Shown: positions 17,299 to 26,030, counted from the first letter of the stretch. The stretch is DNA of 52,780 nucleotides from Lentisphaerae bacterium ADurb.Bin082 (GCA_002070945.1 MWEG01000125.1:1-52780); one strand, 5' to 3'. Notes: generated from the letters alone by a model not told the origin. Made by a program: numbers and translations.

Positions 17299-18486
17299 AT
17301 GTCATCCTACATCGGTCTCGACTTAGGCACCAGCGCCATCAAAGGCGTCCTCCTGGCAGATGATGCCACTGTACTCGCCACCGGCAAGCGCGCGGTCGTC
17401 TTTCAGCATCCGGCGCCAAATCAAGTGGAAATCGATCCGGAGCAGCATTGGCGCGATGCCTATGGGCTAATCCAGGAGCTGGCGGCCCAAAGCCCAACGC
17501 CAGTGGCCGCCCTTGCCATGGCTGCTGCGGCCGGCAATGCCATGACCTGGGAAAGCGACGGCACGCCGCGCTCGCCCATCATCAGCTGGCTGGACCACCG
17601 CAGTGACTGGCTGCCGCCGGAGCCGGAAAAAGTCCTGGACATCGTTGGCTGGCCAGCCATTCCCAGCTTTCCGCTGGCGCAGCTGCGCTGGCTCCGGGTC
17701 AACCGCCCAGAGCTACTTGACGGTGCCCAGATCGGCATGAACAACGACTATCTCGCCTTCCGCCTGTGCGGTCGCCGCGGCCTGGACCATTCCTGCGCCA
17801 CCCCCTTCTACCTGCAAAACCAAGTGACGCGGTCGTATCACCAGCCTTTCCTGGACCTGCTCGGCATCCATTCCGAGCAGCTTCCGCCCTTGCTGCCGAG
17901 TGGCGCGGTCATCGGCGCGCTCCGTCCCGAGCTGGCCAGTCCCGGGCTGACTGCGGCCACTCGAATCATCGCCGGCTCCTTCGACCACCCGTCCGCCGCC
18001 CGGGCTCTCGGGGTCGTCGAGCCTGGCGACATGCTCCTTTCCTGCGGCACGTCCTGGGTCGGTTTCTATCCAACGCCAATACGCCAAGTTATCCGCGGCG
18101 AATTGACCGACCCCTTTCTCAGCACGGCGGGTGGCCCCTGGGGCATGATGTTCTCTATCGCCAAGATTGGCCTTGACATTGAAGCCTGGATCCGGGCAAA
18201 CTTTGGCGATGGCGCTGACCGCTACCGTGATTTCAACGCCGCCGCCCTGCAAGGCGATACCCCGGCCCGCCGCTATATGCAATCAATCATCACCCGCTTC
18301 CAGGCCAGGCTCGGCGACCGTCGGCCGCGCCGACTGGCCATGGCCGGCGGCCCGGCCGAGGGAGAAGCCTGGCCTGTCCTGGCACGCGAAGTCCTCGGCA
18401 TTCCCATTGATATTGCGCCCTATCACCAACACGCTGGCGCAGTCGGCGCAGCTCTTATCGCCGGCGCCAAACTACCCTCACGCTGA
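17299..18486 (+). CDS. FGGY-family carbohydrate kinase
   Basis: A 395-residue sugar kinase, somewhat shorter than the usual 480-520. The N-terminal phosphate motif is YIGLDLGTSAIKGVLL. A substrate-side SWLDHRSDWL follows. The second domain shows GSFDHPSAARALGVV, MLLSCGTSWVGF, and the adenosine-side MAGGPAEGEAWPVL and HAGAVGAALIAGA. ATG at 17299 is the start that puts the glycine motif at the N-terminus, 25 bases after the aminotransferase stop. It should phosphorylate a pentose, hexose or related polyol for entry into central metabolism. Which sugar cannot be told. Confidence 0.9.
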   Translation: MSSYIGLDLGTSAIKGVLLADDATVLATGKRAVVFQHPAPNQVEIDPEQHWRDAYGLIQELAAQSPTPVAALAMAAAAGNAMTWESDGTPRSPIISWLDHRSDWLPPEPEKVLDIVGWPAIPSFPLAQLRWLRVNRPELLDGAQIGMNNDYLAFRLCGRRGLDHSCATPFYLQNQVTRSYHQPFLDLLGIHSEQLPPLLPSGAVIGALRPELASPGLTAATRIIAGSFDHPSAARALGVVEPGDMLLSCGTSWVGFYPTPIRQVIRGELTDPFLSTAGGPWGMMFSIAKIGLDIEAWIRANFGDGADRYRDFNAAALQGDTPARRYMQSIITRFQARLGDRRPRRLAMAGGPAEGEAWPVLAREVLGIPIDIAPYHQHAGAVGAALIAGAKLPSR

Positions 18487-18503
18487 ACCAAGGCTTCATC
18501 ACC

Positions 18504-19085
18504 ATGCCCCAGCAACTGCGCATGATTTTCGACTGTGCGATCACCCACCTCCCTGTCCTCGCGCCGACAGCAGGATTCCGTGTCCGCGCCATGCAGCCCG
18601 GCGAAGAAGAAGCCTATTTGCAGTTGCGCCGCGATGGCGGCTTCGGAGCCTCCAACTGGACTCGCGACAACCTCAACAAGCTCCTCGTCAAGACCCTGCC
18701 TAACGGCCTGTTTCTCGCCGTCGAGGATGCCACCGGGGTGCTGGCAGCCTCGGCTGCCGCCGAAAAGTCTGACTATGAAGACCATCCCGAACTCGGCTGC
18801 CTCGGCTGGGTGATGGCCTCTGAAGCCTATCGCGGTCGACAACTCGGCAAGGCCGTCTCTGTCGCTGCTATGCATCACCTGGCCCAGCACGGCTATCAGA
18901 AATTCGCCCTCAAGACTGACGACTGGCGACTGCCGGCTGTCAACATGTACCTGAAATTAGGCTGGAAGCCCTGGCTGTTTGACGACGACATGCCAGGGCG
19001 CTGGCAGGTGCTCTGCCAGACCCTCCAGCTTGACGAGCGCCACCTCATCACGTTCAACCGAGACCTGCAACCATGTCATTCCTGA
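18504..19085 (+). CDS. GNAT-family N-acetyltransferase
   Basis: A 193-residue protein with the GNAT order of elements: an N-terminal strand-helix (FRVRAMQPGEEEAYLQLRR), GLFLAVEDATGVLAAS, then GWVMASEAYRGRQLGKAVS with the acetyl-CoA-binding R-G-R-Q-L-G-K loop, and PAVNMYLKLGWKPWLFDDD at the C-terminal substrate side. It starts 17 bases after the kinase gene, with AAGG upstream, and its 3' end overlaps the next gene by 13 bases. Next to an aminotransferase, acetylation of an amino group on the pathway product is an attractive but unproved role. Confidence 0.88.
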   Translation: MPQQLRMIFDCAITHLPVLAPTAGFRVRAMQPGEEEAYLQLRRDGGFGASNWTRDNLNKLLVKTLPNGLFLAVEDATGVLAASAAAEKSDYEDHPELGCLGWVMASEAYRGRQLGKAVSVAAMHHLAQHGYQKFALKTDDWRLPAVNMYLKLGWKPWLFDDDMPGRWQVLCQTLQLDERHLITFNRDLQPCHS

Positions 19086-20080
19086 CTCCGAACGACGCCA
19101 CCATCTATCGCGAAGAACTCAATCCCAGGCTGCCACGCCGGATTTTCGACGCCCATGTCCACATCTTTGAACGCGATGCCTTCCCGGCCGGATTCGCCTT
19201 CCCGCCGAAAAATTGCTATCAGCGCTTTGGCGGCGCCTTCTCGTTGTCGCAATGGCGCGATTTGGTCGCCGAATTGCTGCCGGAACAGCAAGTCTCCCTC
19301 AACTGCTTTGGCACCCCGAACGCCCAAGCCATGCGAGAGGTTGCACCGCCAGCAGACAATGTCACCGTCTTTGCCATGACGCTGCTTTCCCCTGCCGATT
19401 CCGCCGAAGTGGTGCAGCAGCGACTCGCTGACGGACGCCTGATCGGCTGCAAGCCCTACGTGAACTATGCCGCAGAGCATACCGGCAAAAAAACTGGCGA
19501 CGTCGAAGTCCTGGATATGTTCTCGGATGGACAGCTGGACTTGATCAACCGCCTGGGCCTGGCCGTGACCCTGCACATTCCCCGGCCTGGACGCCTGGCA
19601 GACCCGGTCAACCAGCGGCAAATGGTCGAACTCTGCCAACGCTGCCCGCGCGCCACCTTCATCTTCGCCCACATCGGCCGAGCCTATTTCCTCCGCAACG
19701 TCGTCGGCCAGCTCGACCGCCTGGCCGAATGCCCTAACGCCTGGCTGGACACTGCCATGGTCAACCACCAAGAAGTCCTGAAATACACCTTCGACCATTT
19801 CCCAGCTGAGCGCATTCTGTTCGGCTCTGACGCGCCGATCGCTTTCCTGCGCGGAAAATCCGTTGAAATCAACCACCAGTACGCATATCTCATGGCTGAA
19901 GACGTCCGCATCGGCTCTGCCATCTACGATTCCGAACACGTGATTGAATTCACCACCTTCTTCTACGAACAGCTGCGAGCGTTGCTTGACACCGCACCGC
20001 CGCAGTGCCTGGACGACATCCTGTTCAACAACGCCAACAACTTGTTTTCCCGCCTGGCCGCATCGCTCGTCGCCGGTTGA
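19073..20080 (+). CDS. Amidohydrolase family protein (amidohydrolase 2, TIM-barrel metal hydrolase)
   Basis: The 335-residue protein has FDAHVHIFERDAF, the metal-binding HxH of the superfamily, near residue 26. TFIFAHIGRAYFLRNV supplies a later metal His, and RILFGSDAPIAFLRG supplies the catalytic Asp near residue 250. Members hydrolyse lactones or amides or decarboxylate small acids. In a sugar operon, lactone hydrolysis after oxidation by the neighbouring Gfo/Idh-type protein would fit. The start overlaps the acetyltransferase gene by 13 bases, indicating translational coupling. Confidence 0.88.
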   Translation: MSFLTPNDATIYREELNPRLPRRIFDAHVHIFERDAFPAGFAFPPKNCYQRFGGAFSLSQWRDLVAELLPEQQVSLNCFGTPNAQAMREVAPPADNVTVFAMTLLSPADSAEVVQQRLADGRLIGCKPYVNYAAEHTGKKTGDVEVLDMFSDGQLDLINRLGLAVTLHIPRPGRLADPVNQRQMVELCQRCPRATFIFAHIGRAYFLRNVVGQLDRLAECPNAWLDTAMVNHQEVLKYTFDHFPAERILFGSDAPIAFLRGKSVEINHQYAYLMAEDVRIGSAIYDSEHVIEFTTFFYEQLRALLDTAPPQCLDDILFNNANNLFSRLAASLVAG

Positions 20081-20160
20081 CGCCTGCCCTGCAAGATGAT
20101 AGGCTTTATGCCATACGTCTGTTTTTTGTCATCCACCCCCCAACTCACAAGGAACCACCC

Positions 20161-21417
20161 ATGACCAGCGCATTGAAAATCGGCGTTTTCGGCGCCAGCC
20201 GAGGTGTGAGCCTCGCCTTTGGCGCCCGGGCCAACGGCATGAAAATCACGGCTCTCTGTGACCAGAACGAAGACCTCCTCCGACGTGCCAACAAACACCT
20301 GGGCGGCACCTGCCAGACATTCACGGATTACAGCAAAATGCTGGAAACCGACATCGACGCCGTGCTCCTGGCCAATTATGCCACCGAACACGTCTGGGCG
20401 GCAGTCGAAGCACTCGCCGCTGACAAGCACGTCATGAGCGAATGCATGGCCTGCTTCACCCTCGCGGAAGCTGTCCAGCTCGTCGAAGCCGTCGAGAAAA
20501 GCGACAAAATCTACATGCTGGCGGAGAACTATCCGTTCTTTGCCCAGAACCAGGAGATGAAACGGCTCTTCGACTCTGGCAAATACGGCAAATTCATCTA
20601 TGGCGAATGCGAATACGTCCACCCAATACCTGCCAAGGGAATGGTGTCTCTCTACAGCGGCATGGATCACTGGCGTTCCTGGCTGCCGTCGACGTACTAC
20701 TGCACACATTCGATGGGGCCGATCATGTACATCACCGGGACACGGCCGACGACCGTCAACGGCTTTATCTTCCCATACGACTATGACGACCCGCTAATGA
20801 CCAACTCACTCCGCCAGGGCGACTCTGGCGCCATGCTGGTCTGCAAGATGGACAACGAAAGCGTTGTCAAGCTGCTTCCCTGGAACAATTTGCGCGATCA
20901 CGGCCAGCGCTGTCGCATCTGCTGCAATCGCGGCACCATGGAATACACCCAGGGCGACCCGCGCCTGCGCCTGCATACAGAGCCGTTCGACTTCCCTGAC
21001 GAACCGCGCAACAACGAATGGTATCAGCCGAATTTCCCGCTCGAACACCGCGAAGCGCTGCGCCACGGCCACGGCGGCGGCGATTATTTCACCAGCTTTT
21101 ATTTTGCCCAGGCCATCCGCACCGGCATCCAGCCGTTCCTGGATGTCTACCGCGCCATTGACATGACCATCATCGGGATTCTTGGCTACCGGTCGGCGCT
21201 CGAAAACAGCACCACCTTCACTATCCCCGATTTCCGCCAACGCGAAATCCGCGACCAATACCGCCACGACGACTGGAACCCGAACCCGCGCCTGCACCGC
21301 CTAGGCATGCCCCTGCCCAGCGTCCGCGGCAAAATCACCCCGTCCGCAGCCGCCATGGAATTGTTCGCCGCTGAACGAGCTGCCTTTGACCAAAAAATCA
21401 GGGAGGAAAGCAAATGA
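20161..21417 (+). CDS. Gfo/Idh/MocA-like oxidoreductase with altered EKP motif
   Basis: The 418-residue protein has an N-terminal Rossmann fold (LKIGVFGASRGVSLAFGARA). Where the family normally has E-K-P, this protein reads KHVMSECMACFTLAEA, so the usual Lys is absent. IYMLAENYPFF and YYCTHSMGPIMYITG follow and are typical of a variant subfamily. The C-terminal part continues with an alpha/beta substrate domain. ATG at 20161 has AAGGAA 8 bases upstream; an in-frame start at 20005 would lie inside the previous gene and is rejected. The stop overlaps the next start by four bases (ATGA). Whether it is a redox enzyme or a different activity on the same scaffold is open. Confidence 0.88.
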   Translation: MTSALKIGVFGASRGVSLAFGARANGMKITALCDQNEDLLRRANKHLGGTCQTFTDYSKMLETDIDAVLLANYATEHVWAAVEALAADKHVMSECMACFTLAEAVQLVEAVEKSDKIYMLAENYPFFAQNQEMKRLFDSGKYGKFIYGECEYVHPIPAKGMVSLYSGMDHWRSWLPSTYYCTHSMGPIMYITGTRPTTVNGFIFPYDYDDPLMTNSLRQGDSGAMLVCKMDNESVVKLLPWNNLRDHGQRCRICCNRGTMEYTQGDPRLRLHTEPFDFPDEPRNNEWYQPNFPLEHREALRHGHGGGDYFTSFYFAQAIRTGIQPFLDVYRAIDMTIIGILGYRSALENSTTFTIPDFRQREIRDQYRHDDWNPNPRLHRLGMPLPSVRGKITPSAAAMELFAAERAAFDQKIREESK

Positions 21418-22757
21418 AAGTCGGACTTCTGCCTTTTTACATCAAGCTCTACGAAGACGTGGCGCCCTCGCGTCACGACAGCATGCAGGCCAATGCCGTC
21501 CGCATCGCCGACCTCCTCCGCCAGCGTGGATTGAACGTCGTCCGCGCCCCGATTTGCTGCCTGCGGCCAGATTTCGCGGCGGCGGTGCAGATGTTTGAAG
21601 ACGAGCAGGTCGATGCTATTGTCACCCTCCATTTGGCCTATTCGCCGTCCCTGGAATCAGCCGATGTCTTGGCTGGAACCGCCTTGCCGATAGTGGTTTT
21701 CGACACGACGCCAGACTACGAATTCGGTTTCAGTTATGGTGACAAGGTGATGGCAAATCATGGCATCCACGGCGTGCAGGATATGTGCAATCTCCTGATT
21801 CGCAACCGGAAGCCATTTCTGATTACCGCCGGCCCCTGGCAGCATCCGCAGATCGTCGACCGGCTTCTGAACAACATCCGCACCGCAGCCATGGCGCACA
21901 AGATGCAGAATCTGCGCGTCGGCTCTGTCGGCGGCAACTTTGATGGCATGGGCGATTTCACCGTTCCCCCCGGCACATTCGGCATGCAGGTCATCCCATA
22001 TACAGCGCAGCCGGAACCGCCAAAAACCGCCCAGGAAGCCGAGATCGACGCGGACCGCGCACGCTTCGTGCTGGGAAAGCTCTCGCCTGGAGTCCATGAG
22101 CAGACAGTCGCCGCATCGCTGAAAATCCGCTCTTGGCTGGAGCAAGACCGCCTGGATGCCTTCACCATCTGCTTCCTGGGCATCACCCGCGCCGACGGCT
22201 GGGCCACTGTCCCTTTCCTGGAAGCCTCGAAAGCCATGGCACGGCGGATCGGCTACGCAGGCGAGGGCGACGTCCTGACAGCTGGTCTCCACGCCGCCAT
22301 CATGACTGCCTTCCCAGAAACCTCGTTCACAGAAATGTTCTGTCCGGACTGGGCCGGAAATAGGATTTTCCTCAGTCACATGGGAGAAATCAACATCGCC
22401 CTGACTTCCCAGAAGCCTCTGCTGGCGGAACGCAATTACATCTTCAGCGACACCGGCAATCCGGCCATTGCCACCGGTTGCTTTCGCTCTGGCAAGGCCA
22501 TGCTCATCGATCTGGCGCCCGGCCCGGAGCAGACCTTCACCCTCATCTGCGCCCCTGTCACCCTGCAAGCGCCGGAAACACCGTCCACAACGTCGAACAC
22601 TGGATGGTTCACACCCAACAGCTGCGCCGTCAGCGCCTTCCTGGAAAACTACAGCCGCCTCGGCGGAACCCACCACATCCTGCTGTCCTATGACGCAGAC
22701 CGGGAGTCGCTCCGCGACTTCGCGCATCTGATGCAATGGTGCTTCGCCGTCATTTGA
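21414..22757 (+). CDS. L-fucose/L-arabinose isomerase-like protein
   Basis: The 447-residue protein follows the fold of the fucose/arabinose isomerase family. The opening segment MKVGLLPFYIKLYED and ADLLRQRGLNVV fit the first domain, with VDAIVTLHLAYSPSLE after it. RVGSVGGNFDGMGDF is the central motif. The C-terminal part (GEGDVLTAGLHAAIM, EMFCPDWAGNRIFLSHMGE) corresponds to the conserved metal and substrate region where family members have a G-D-x-x-x-A helix and an HxG strand. It is the last gene of the six-gene operon and coupled by ATGA overlap to the oxidoreductase. An aldose-ketose isomerisation is likely; the substrate is unknown. Confidence 0.85.
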   Translation: MKVGLLPFYIKLYEDVAPSRHDSMQANAVRIADLLRQRGLNVVRAPICCLRPDFAAAVQMFEDEQVDAIVTLHLAYSPSLESADVLAGTALPIVVFDTTPDYEFGFSYGDKVMANHGIHGVQDMCNLLIRNRKPFLITAGPWQHPQIVDRLLNNIRTAAMAHKMQNLRVGSVGGNFDGMGDFTVPPGTFGMQVIPYTAQPEPPKTAQEAEIDADRARFVLGKLSPGVHEQTVAASLKIRSWLEQDRLDAFTICFLGITRADGWATVPFLEASKAMARRIGYAGEGDVLTAGLHAAIMTAFPETSFTEMFCPDWAGNRIFLSHMGEINIALTSQKPLLAERNYIFSDTGNPAIATGCFRSGKAMLIDLAPGPEQTFTLICAPVTLQAPETPSTTSNTGWFTPNSCAVSAFLENYSRLGGTHHILLSYDADRESLRDFAHLMQWCFAVI

Positions 22758-22822
22758 ATCGCAGCATACTATTATCAAGCAGAATCTTGTTTTTGGTGAA
22801 AGACTTTCTTCAGGTCAGAGCT

Positions 22823-23116
22823 TATGTGTCACCCTTCGGGGTGCCTCCCCCCAGGCTGAAGCGCCTACGGCGCAAAGGAGCATGACTGTAAGCATGATAC
22901 ATTTTTGCCGGCTGAAGGTCTGTGGAGGACACGTGTCGAAAGCTCCTCAGTCCACTCATGTCCACTTCAGTCCACATCCACTTACCACTCATGTCCACTT
23001 CTGTCCACAGTCCATCGTCTACTAACGTCCACTCATGTCCATTGTCCACTGTCCACTAAAGTGTCTTAGCCTGGGTGCCTGGCTCTGAAGCTCACCGGAA
23101 CTCCGAGTATCAACAA
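22823..23116. repeat. Composite dispersed repeat, copy R4
   Basis: It starts with TATGTGTCACCC, the motif that also ends the palindromic element at 30009-30272. Module B in shortened form, module C (GCATGACTGTAAGCATGATA), a GGACACGTGTC segment, a GTCCACT array (about 22950-23060) and tail F (GGAACTCCGAGTATCAA) follow. It separates the six-gene operon from the isomerase/exonuclease pair. The array read on the minus strand gives an open frame with repeated W-T-x-V-D, which I consider non-coding. Confidence 0.75.
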
Positions 23117-23161
23117 GTGGCTGAATTCCAGCTCTCGTCAGTCGATTTTCGATTTGTTAGA

Positions 23162-23190
23162 TTGACGTTAAGGCATCGACGGGTTATAAT
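23162..23190 (+). promoter_or_regulatory. Sigma70-type promoter (TTGACG-N17-TATAAT)
   Basis: The -35 box TTGACG (23162-23167) and a perfect -10 TATAAT (23185-23190) are separated by exactly 17 bases. The isomerase start codon is 130 bases downstream, leaving a leader of roughly 120 bases. The leader holds a small CCGA-gaatca-TCGG hairpin followed by GGGTTTTTAG, which could be a weak attenuator. It reads into the isomerase/exonuclease pair. Confidence 0.7.
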
Positions 23191-23319
23191 TGTTCACTTC
23201 CGAGAATCATCGGGGAAATTGGGTTTTTAGTAGATTGGCATCAGGCAATCACCCCGGGTCTGGCTCTGATTGGGCTGGGCTGCTCTGATGACGGCAATGC
23301 ATTCTAAGGAGTAATGAGA

Positions 23320-24093
23320 ATGAAACGTAAATTAGCAGTGCAATTGTATTCGATGCGGGCGGAAGTGGCCAAGGACGGCATGGACAGCGTGTTGCGGACT
23401 GTGGCTGAAATCGGCTTCTTGGCCGTTGAGCCGGCCGGCTTCGGCGACTTGTCCATCACCGAGTTTGTCGCTGCCTGCAAGAAATATGACTTGGAAATTT
23501 GTTCTGCGCATGGCGCTCCCCTCAAGGGAGATTCCATCCAGGAAGCCGTTGACTTTGCTGGCGCCCTGGGGCTGAAGAGCCTCTGCTGCGGCTATGGCCC
23601 CAATGACTTCAAGGACATTGACGCCATCAAGGCCACGGCTGACAAGACCTGCACCATCCTGCAGAAACTGGCCTCGGCTGGCCTCGGCCTGTATCAGCAT
23701 AACCACTACTGGGAATTCGATATTCTCAATGGCCGGTTGAAATACGACCTCTATGTCGAATACTGCCCACAGATTCTGTTCCAGCTCGACGCTTTCTGGT
23801 CAGCCAACTTTGGTGCCAACGACGCGGTTGCCATGGCCCGCCATTATGCTGGCCGGATCGTGTCGCTGCATGTAAAAGACGGCGTCTTCCCGCCAGTTCC
23901 GGCTGACCGCAAGGTCGATTTACGACCCCTGGGAGAAGGCCAGCTTGACATCCCCGGAATTTGCGCTGTTGTTCCTGACAGCGTAGGGCATATCATCGTC
24001 GAATTGGACAGTGCCCCGATTGACATGACCGAGGCGATTCGCCGCAGTTACACCTATTTAGTCAACGCTGGCCTGGGCTTGGGCCGTTCATGA
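23320..24093 (+). CDS. Sugar phosphate isomerase/epimerase family protein (AP endonuclease 2 fold)
   Basis: A TIM-barrel protein of about 257 residues, a standard family length. Diagnostic strands are KLAVQLYSMR at the start, LYQHNHYWEF, LFQLDAFWSANFG, VSLHVKDG and HIIVELDSAP at the expected spacing for the metal site. Two in-frame ATGs are available. The one at 23320 is preferred because AAGGAG (23306-23311) sits 8 bases away, while the ATG at 23314 would be only 2 bases from it. A near-consensus promoter lies upstream. It is followed after one base by the exonuclease gene, so the two form one transcript. Confidence 0.9.
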   Translation: MKRKLAVQLYSMRAEVAKDGMDSVLRTVAEIGFLAVEPAGFGDLSITEFVAACKKYDLEICSAHGAPLKGDSIQEAVDFAGALGLKSLCCGYGPNDFKDIDAIKATADKTCTILQKLASAGLGLYQHNHYWEFDILNGRLKYDLYVEYCPQILFQLDAFWSANFGANDAVAMARHYAGRIVSLHVKDGVFPPVPADRKVDLRPLGEGQLDIPGICAVVPDSVGHIIVELDSAPIDMTEAIRRSYTYLVNAGLGLGRS

Positions 24094-24094
24094 C

Positions 24095-25006
24095 ATGTCG
24101 GATGAGATTCCAGCGATTGTCCTGGTTGACGCCTACGCGCAGATTTATCGGTCATTCTACGCCATCCGCTCCTTGACCAACAAGCGCGGTGAGCCGACAA
24201 ATGCGCTTTACGGCATCGCCCGCTTGTTGCTGCAGCTGGATCGTTCCTTAGCCAGCAGTCATGGCGCGATTCTGTTTGACAAGGGCAAGTCGGAACGGCG
24301 CGTGGCCATCTGTCCGGAATACAAGGCGCAGCGTCCGCCTATGCCGGATGAGCTGCGAGCGCAGATTGCCCCGATTCGGGACTGGATGAGCGCGTTCGGC
24401 TGGCCGCTCCTGGAGCAGGAAGGCATCGAAGCCGATGATTTGATTGCGGCTGTCACCGCCAGCCGAGAACAGCTGCCAGTCAAAATCCTCACTTTTGACA
24501 AGGATATCGCCCAGCTGACTGCTGATCCGGAAGTGGTGCTGATCAGTTCCGGCGCCAAAGACGAATGGACCGTCATGGGCCAGGCGGAGATCACAGCTAA
24601 GTACGGCGTGGGGCCGGAGCAGCTGGGGGATTTTCTGGCTCTGGTCGGCGATGCGTCAGACAATATCCGCGGCGTGGAGGGCATTGGCCCGAAGACCGCC
24701 GCCAAGCTGTTGCAGGAAAGCGGCGGCCTGGATGCATTCTTCGCTGACCCGATCACCGTGTCAAACGAGCGTCTTCGCGAAAAAGTGCTGGAAGCGCGTG
24801 AGCTGCTCAAGCGCAATCGCGAACTGGTCCGTCTTGACGCGACCCTGCCGGAAAATTGGCGCGGCCTGGACACGGTACGGCGCAATCCGCCAGATTGGGC
24901 GCGTTTGCTCAGCCTGGCGGAAGAGCAGGGATTTGCATCTTTGATTAAGGTTATCCAGCCTAAAGTCGCGGGGCAGGGTGGTCCGCAACAGCTGACTTTG
25001 TTCTGA
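24095..25006 (+). CDS. Stand-alone 5'-3' exonuclease (DNA polymerase I N-terminal domain type)
   Basis: The 303-residue protein is equivalent to the 5' nuclease (flap endonuclease) domain of DNA polymerase I, without the polymerase part. Key features in order: IVLVDAYAQIYRSFYAIR (first metal Asp), PTNALYGIARLLLQL, PEYKAQRPPMPDEL, GIEADDLIAAV (metal acidic pair), ILTFDKDIAQL, and the helix-hairpin-helix region VGDASDNIRGVEGIGPKTAA. It would remove RNA primers or 5' flaps. The start lies one base after the stop of the isomerase gene, an odd partner, and has no clear ribosome site of its own, so translational coupling is probable. The ending PQQLTLF looks like a short clamp-binding peptide (QLTLF type), which is inference. 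Confidence 0.93.
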   Translation: MSDEIPAIVLVDAYAQIYRSFYAIRSLTNKRGEPTNALYGIARLLLQLDRSLASSHGAILFDKGKSERRVAICPEYKAQRPPMPDELRAQIAPIRDWMSAFGWPLLEQEGIEADDLIAAVTASREQLPVKILTFDKDIAQLTADPEVVLISSGAKDEWTVMGQAEITAKYGVGPEQLGDFLALVGDASDNIRGVEGIGPKTAAKLLQESGGLDAFFADPITVSNERLREKVLEARELLKRNRELVRLDATLPENWRGLDTVRRNPPDWARLLSLAEEQGFASLIKVIQPKVAGQGGPQQLTLF

Positions 25007-25253
25007 CGGCACTGACGGGGGAACGGGGCAAGGCGACGCGGCGGGCCAGGGCGGCGGCCTTTGGGGTCGCTTGCTTTGTGCTTGTATGTTGCAGCCCTGA
25101 GAATCACATAGGCTACATGCGGCAAGCTGAAGCTGGACTACGTACGCCGCCTGAAGGCATGCAAGTATTCATCACAAGATTTCGCTCATTGCCGATTTTT
25201 TTCGCAAACCCGGGAAGAACTTTATGTTCAGGGTGTTCATGTTTCCATCCAGA
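25007..25253. repeat. Convergent intergenic region with inverted 25-mer copy and module G
   Basis: Between the exonuclease and pseudopilin genes, which converge here. Positions 25122-25145 are an inverted copy of the 6974-6998 repeat. Positions 25172-25205 (TCACAAGATTTCGCTCATTG) are a copy of module G, again pointing at the 3' end of a minus-strand gene as at 1608 and 8014. I see no convincing T-tailed terminator. Confidence 0.5.
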
Positions 25254-25985
25254 TCAGTAATGGACCGGGCCGGCGATATGTTTATTGCCGTTCGGATAAA
25301 AGCATTCCTTCCAAGCCGCCGCGCCACGCAGTGCTTCAGGGATTGACATGCTGCCGGCACGACTGTCGGAATGTAGAAAATTCGCGCAGGTGCCGTGGTT
25401 GTCCAAGGAAAGTTGCTTATTGATCTTGTCATTGACCCAGTTGAAATAATAAGTAGGGCTAGGGCAGGTGAAATTAGCTTCGCCCATAATGACGTATTCG
25501 CTGGGAAATTGAATTTTGGTCAGGCGGCAGGTGCGGTCCCAATAACTTTTGAACAATCCGTCAGAATTCCAGTCGAGTCCATTTTCCTGGTTGGGCTTAT
25601 ATACTAGCCTGCTTGCCGCTGTGTAGCTATAGGGATAGGTCACGCTGAGCAGAGTATCTCCCGACACAGGCCGGGACGGGCAATAATATATTGCAGGAAA
25701 TTTTCCGCCAATGCTAAATCCGAGATACTCAGCCAGCTTAAACGTCCATTTTTCGGCGTCGGCATCAGGGGCGCCGGTGATCACCAGGAAATCCTCGTAA
25801 TCATTGGCATACATCTGATAGCCGAGGCCTATTTGCTTCAAATTGTTGACGCAGCTGATGCTGCGCGCCTTCTCACGGGCTTTGCTCAAGGCCGGCAAAA
25901 GCATTGCAGCCAGGATGGCGATGATGGCGATGACGACGAGCAATTCAATCAAGGTGAAATACTTGCAATGTTTTCTTTTTTTCAT
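25254..25985 (-). CDS. Pseudopilin-like protein (prepilin-type N-terminus)
   Basis: The 243-residue protein has a basic leader (MKKRKHCKY), then [16 protein letters not shown] and [12 protein letters not shown]. The residue before the cleavage-site Phe is Tyr instead of Gly. The globular domain has a Cys pair pattern similar to the other pseudopilin ([17 protein letters not shown] versus [11 protein letters not shown]), and the C-terminal part contains [11 protein letters not shown] in place of the clean H-X9-DG motif. ATG at 25985 follows GGGAGAAA. It lies 45 bases after the DUF4838 gene and is likely the last gene of the lacI-headed unit. The domain similarity to the 10959-11687 product suggests the two are paralogues. 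Confidence 0.88.
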   Translation of the reverse strand: MKKRKHCKYFTLIELLVVIAIIAILAAMLLPALSKAREKARSISCVNNLKQIGLGYQMYANDYEDFLVITGAPDADAEKWTFKLAEYLGFSIGGKFPAIYYCPSRPVSGDTLLSVTYPYSYTAASRLVYKPNQENGLDWNSDGLFKSYWDRTCRLTKIQFPSEYVIMGEANFTCPSPTYYFNWVNDKINKQLSLDNHGTCANFLHSDSRAGSMSIPEALRGAAAWKECFYPNGNKHIAGPVHY

Positions 25986-26030
25986 GTCTGTTTCTCCCGA
26001 GATTCAAACCACTCTATTGTGTCTTTACAT

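Noticed and set aside
21657..22778. 373-residue open frame on the minus strand
   Set aside because: Antisense to the isomerase-like gene and without motifs or a ribosome site.
22822..23049. Open frame on the minus strand with repeated W-T-x-V-D
   Set aside because: It is a translation of the GTCCACT array and has no ribosome site; the composition follows the repeat, not a protein.
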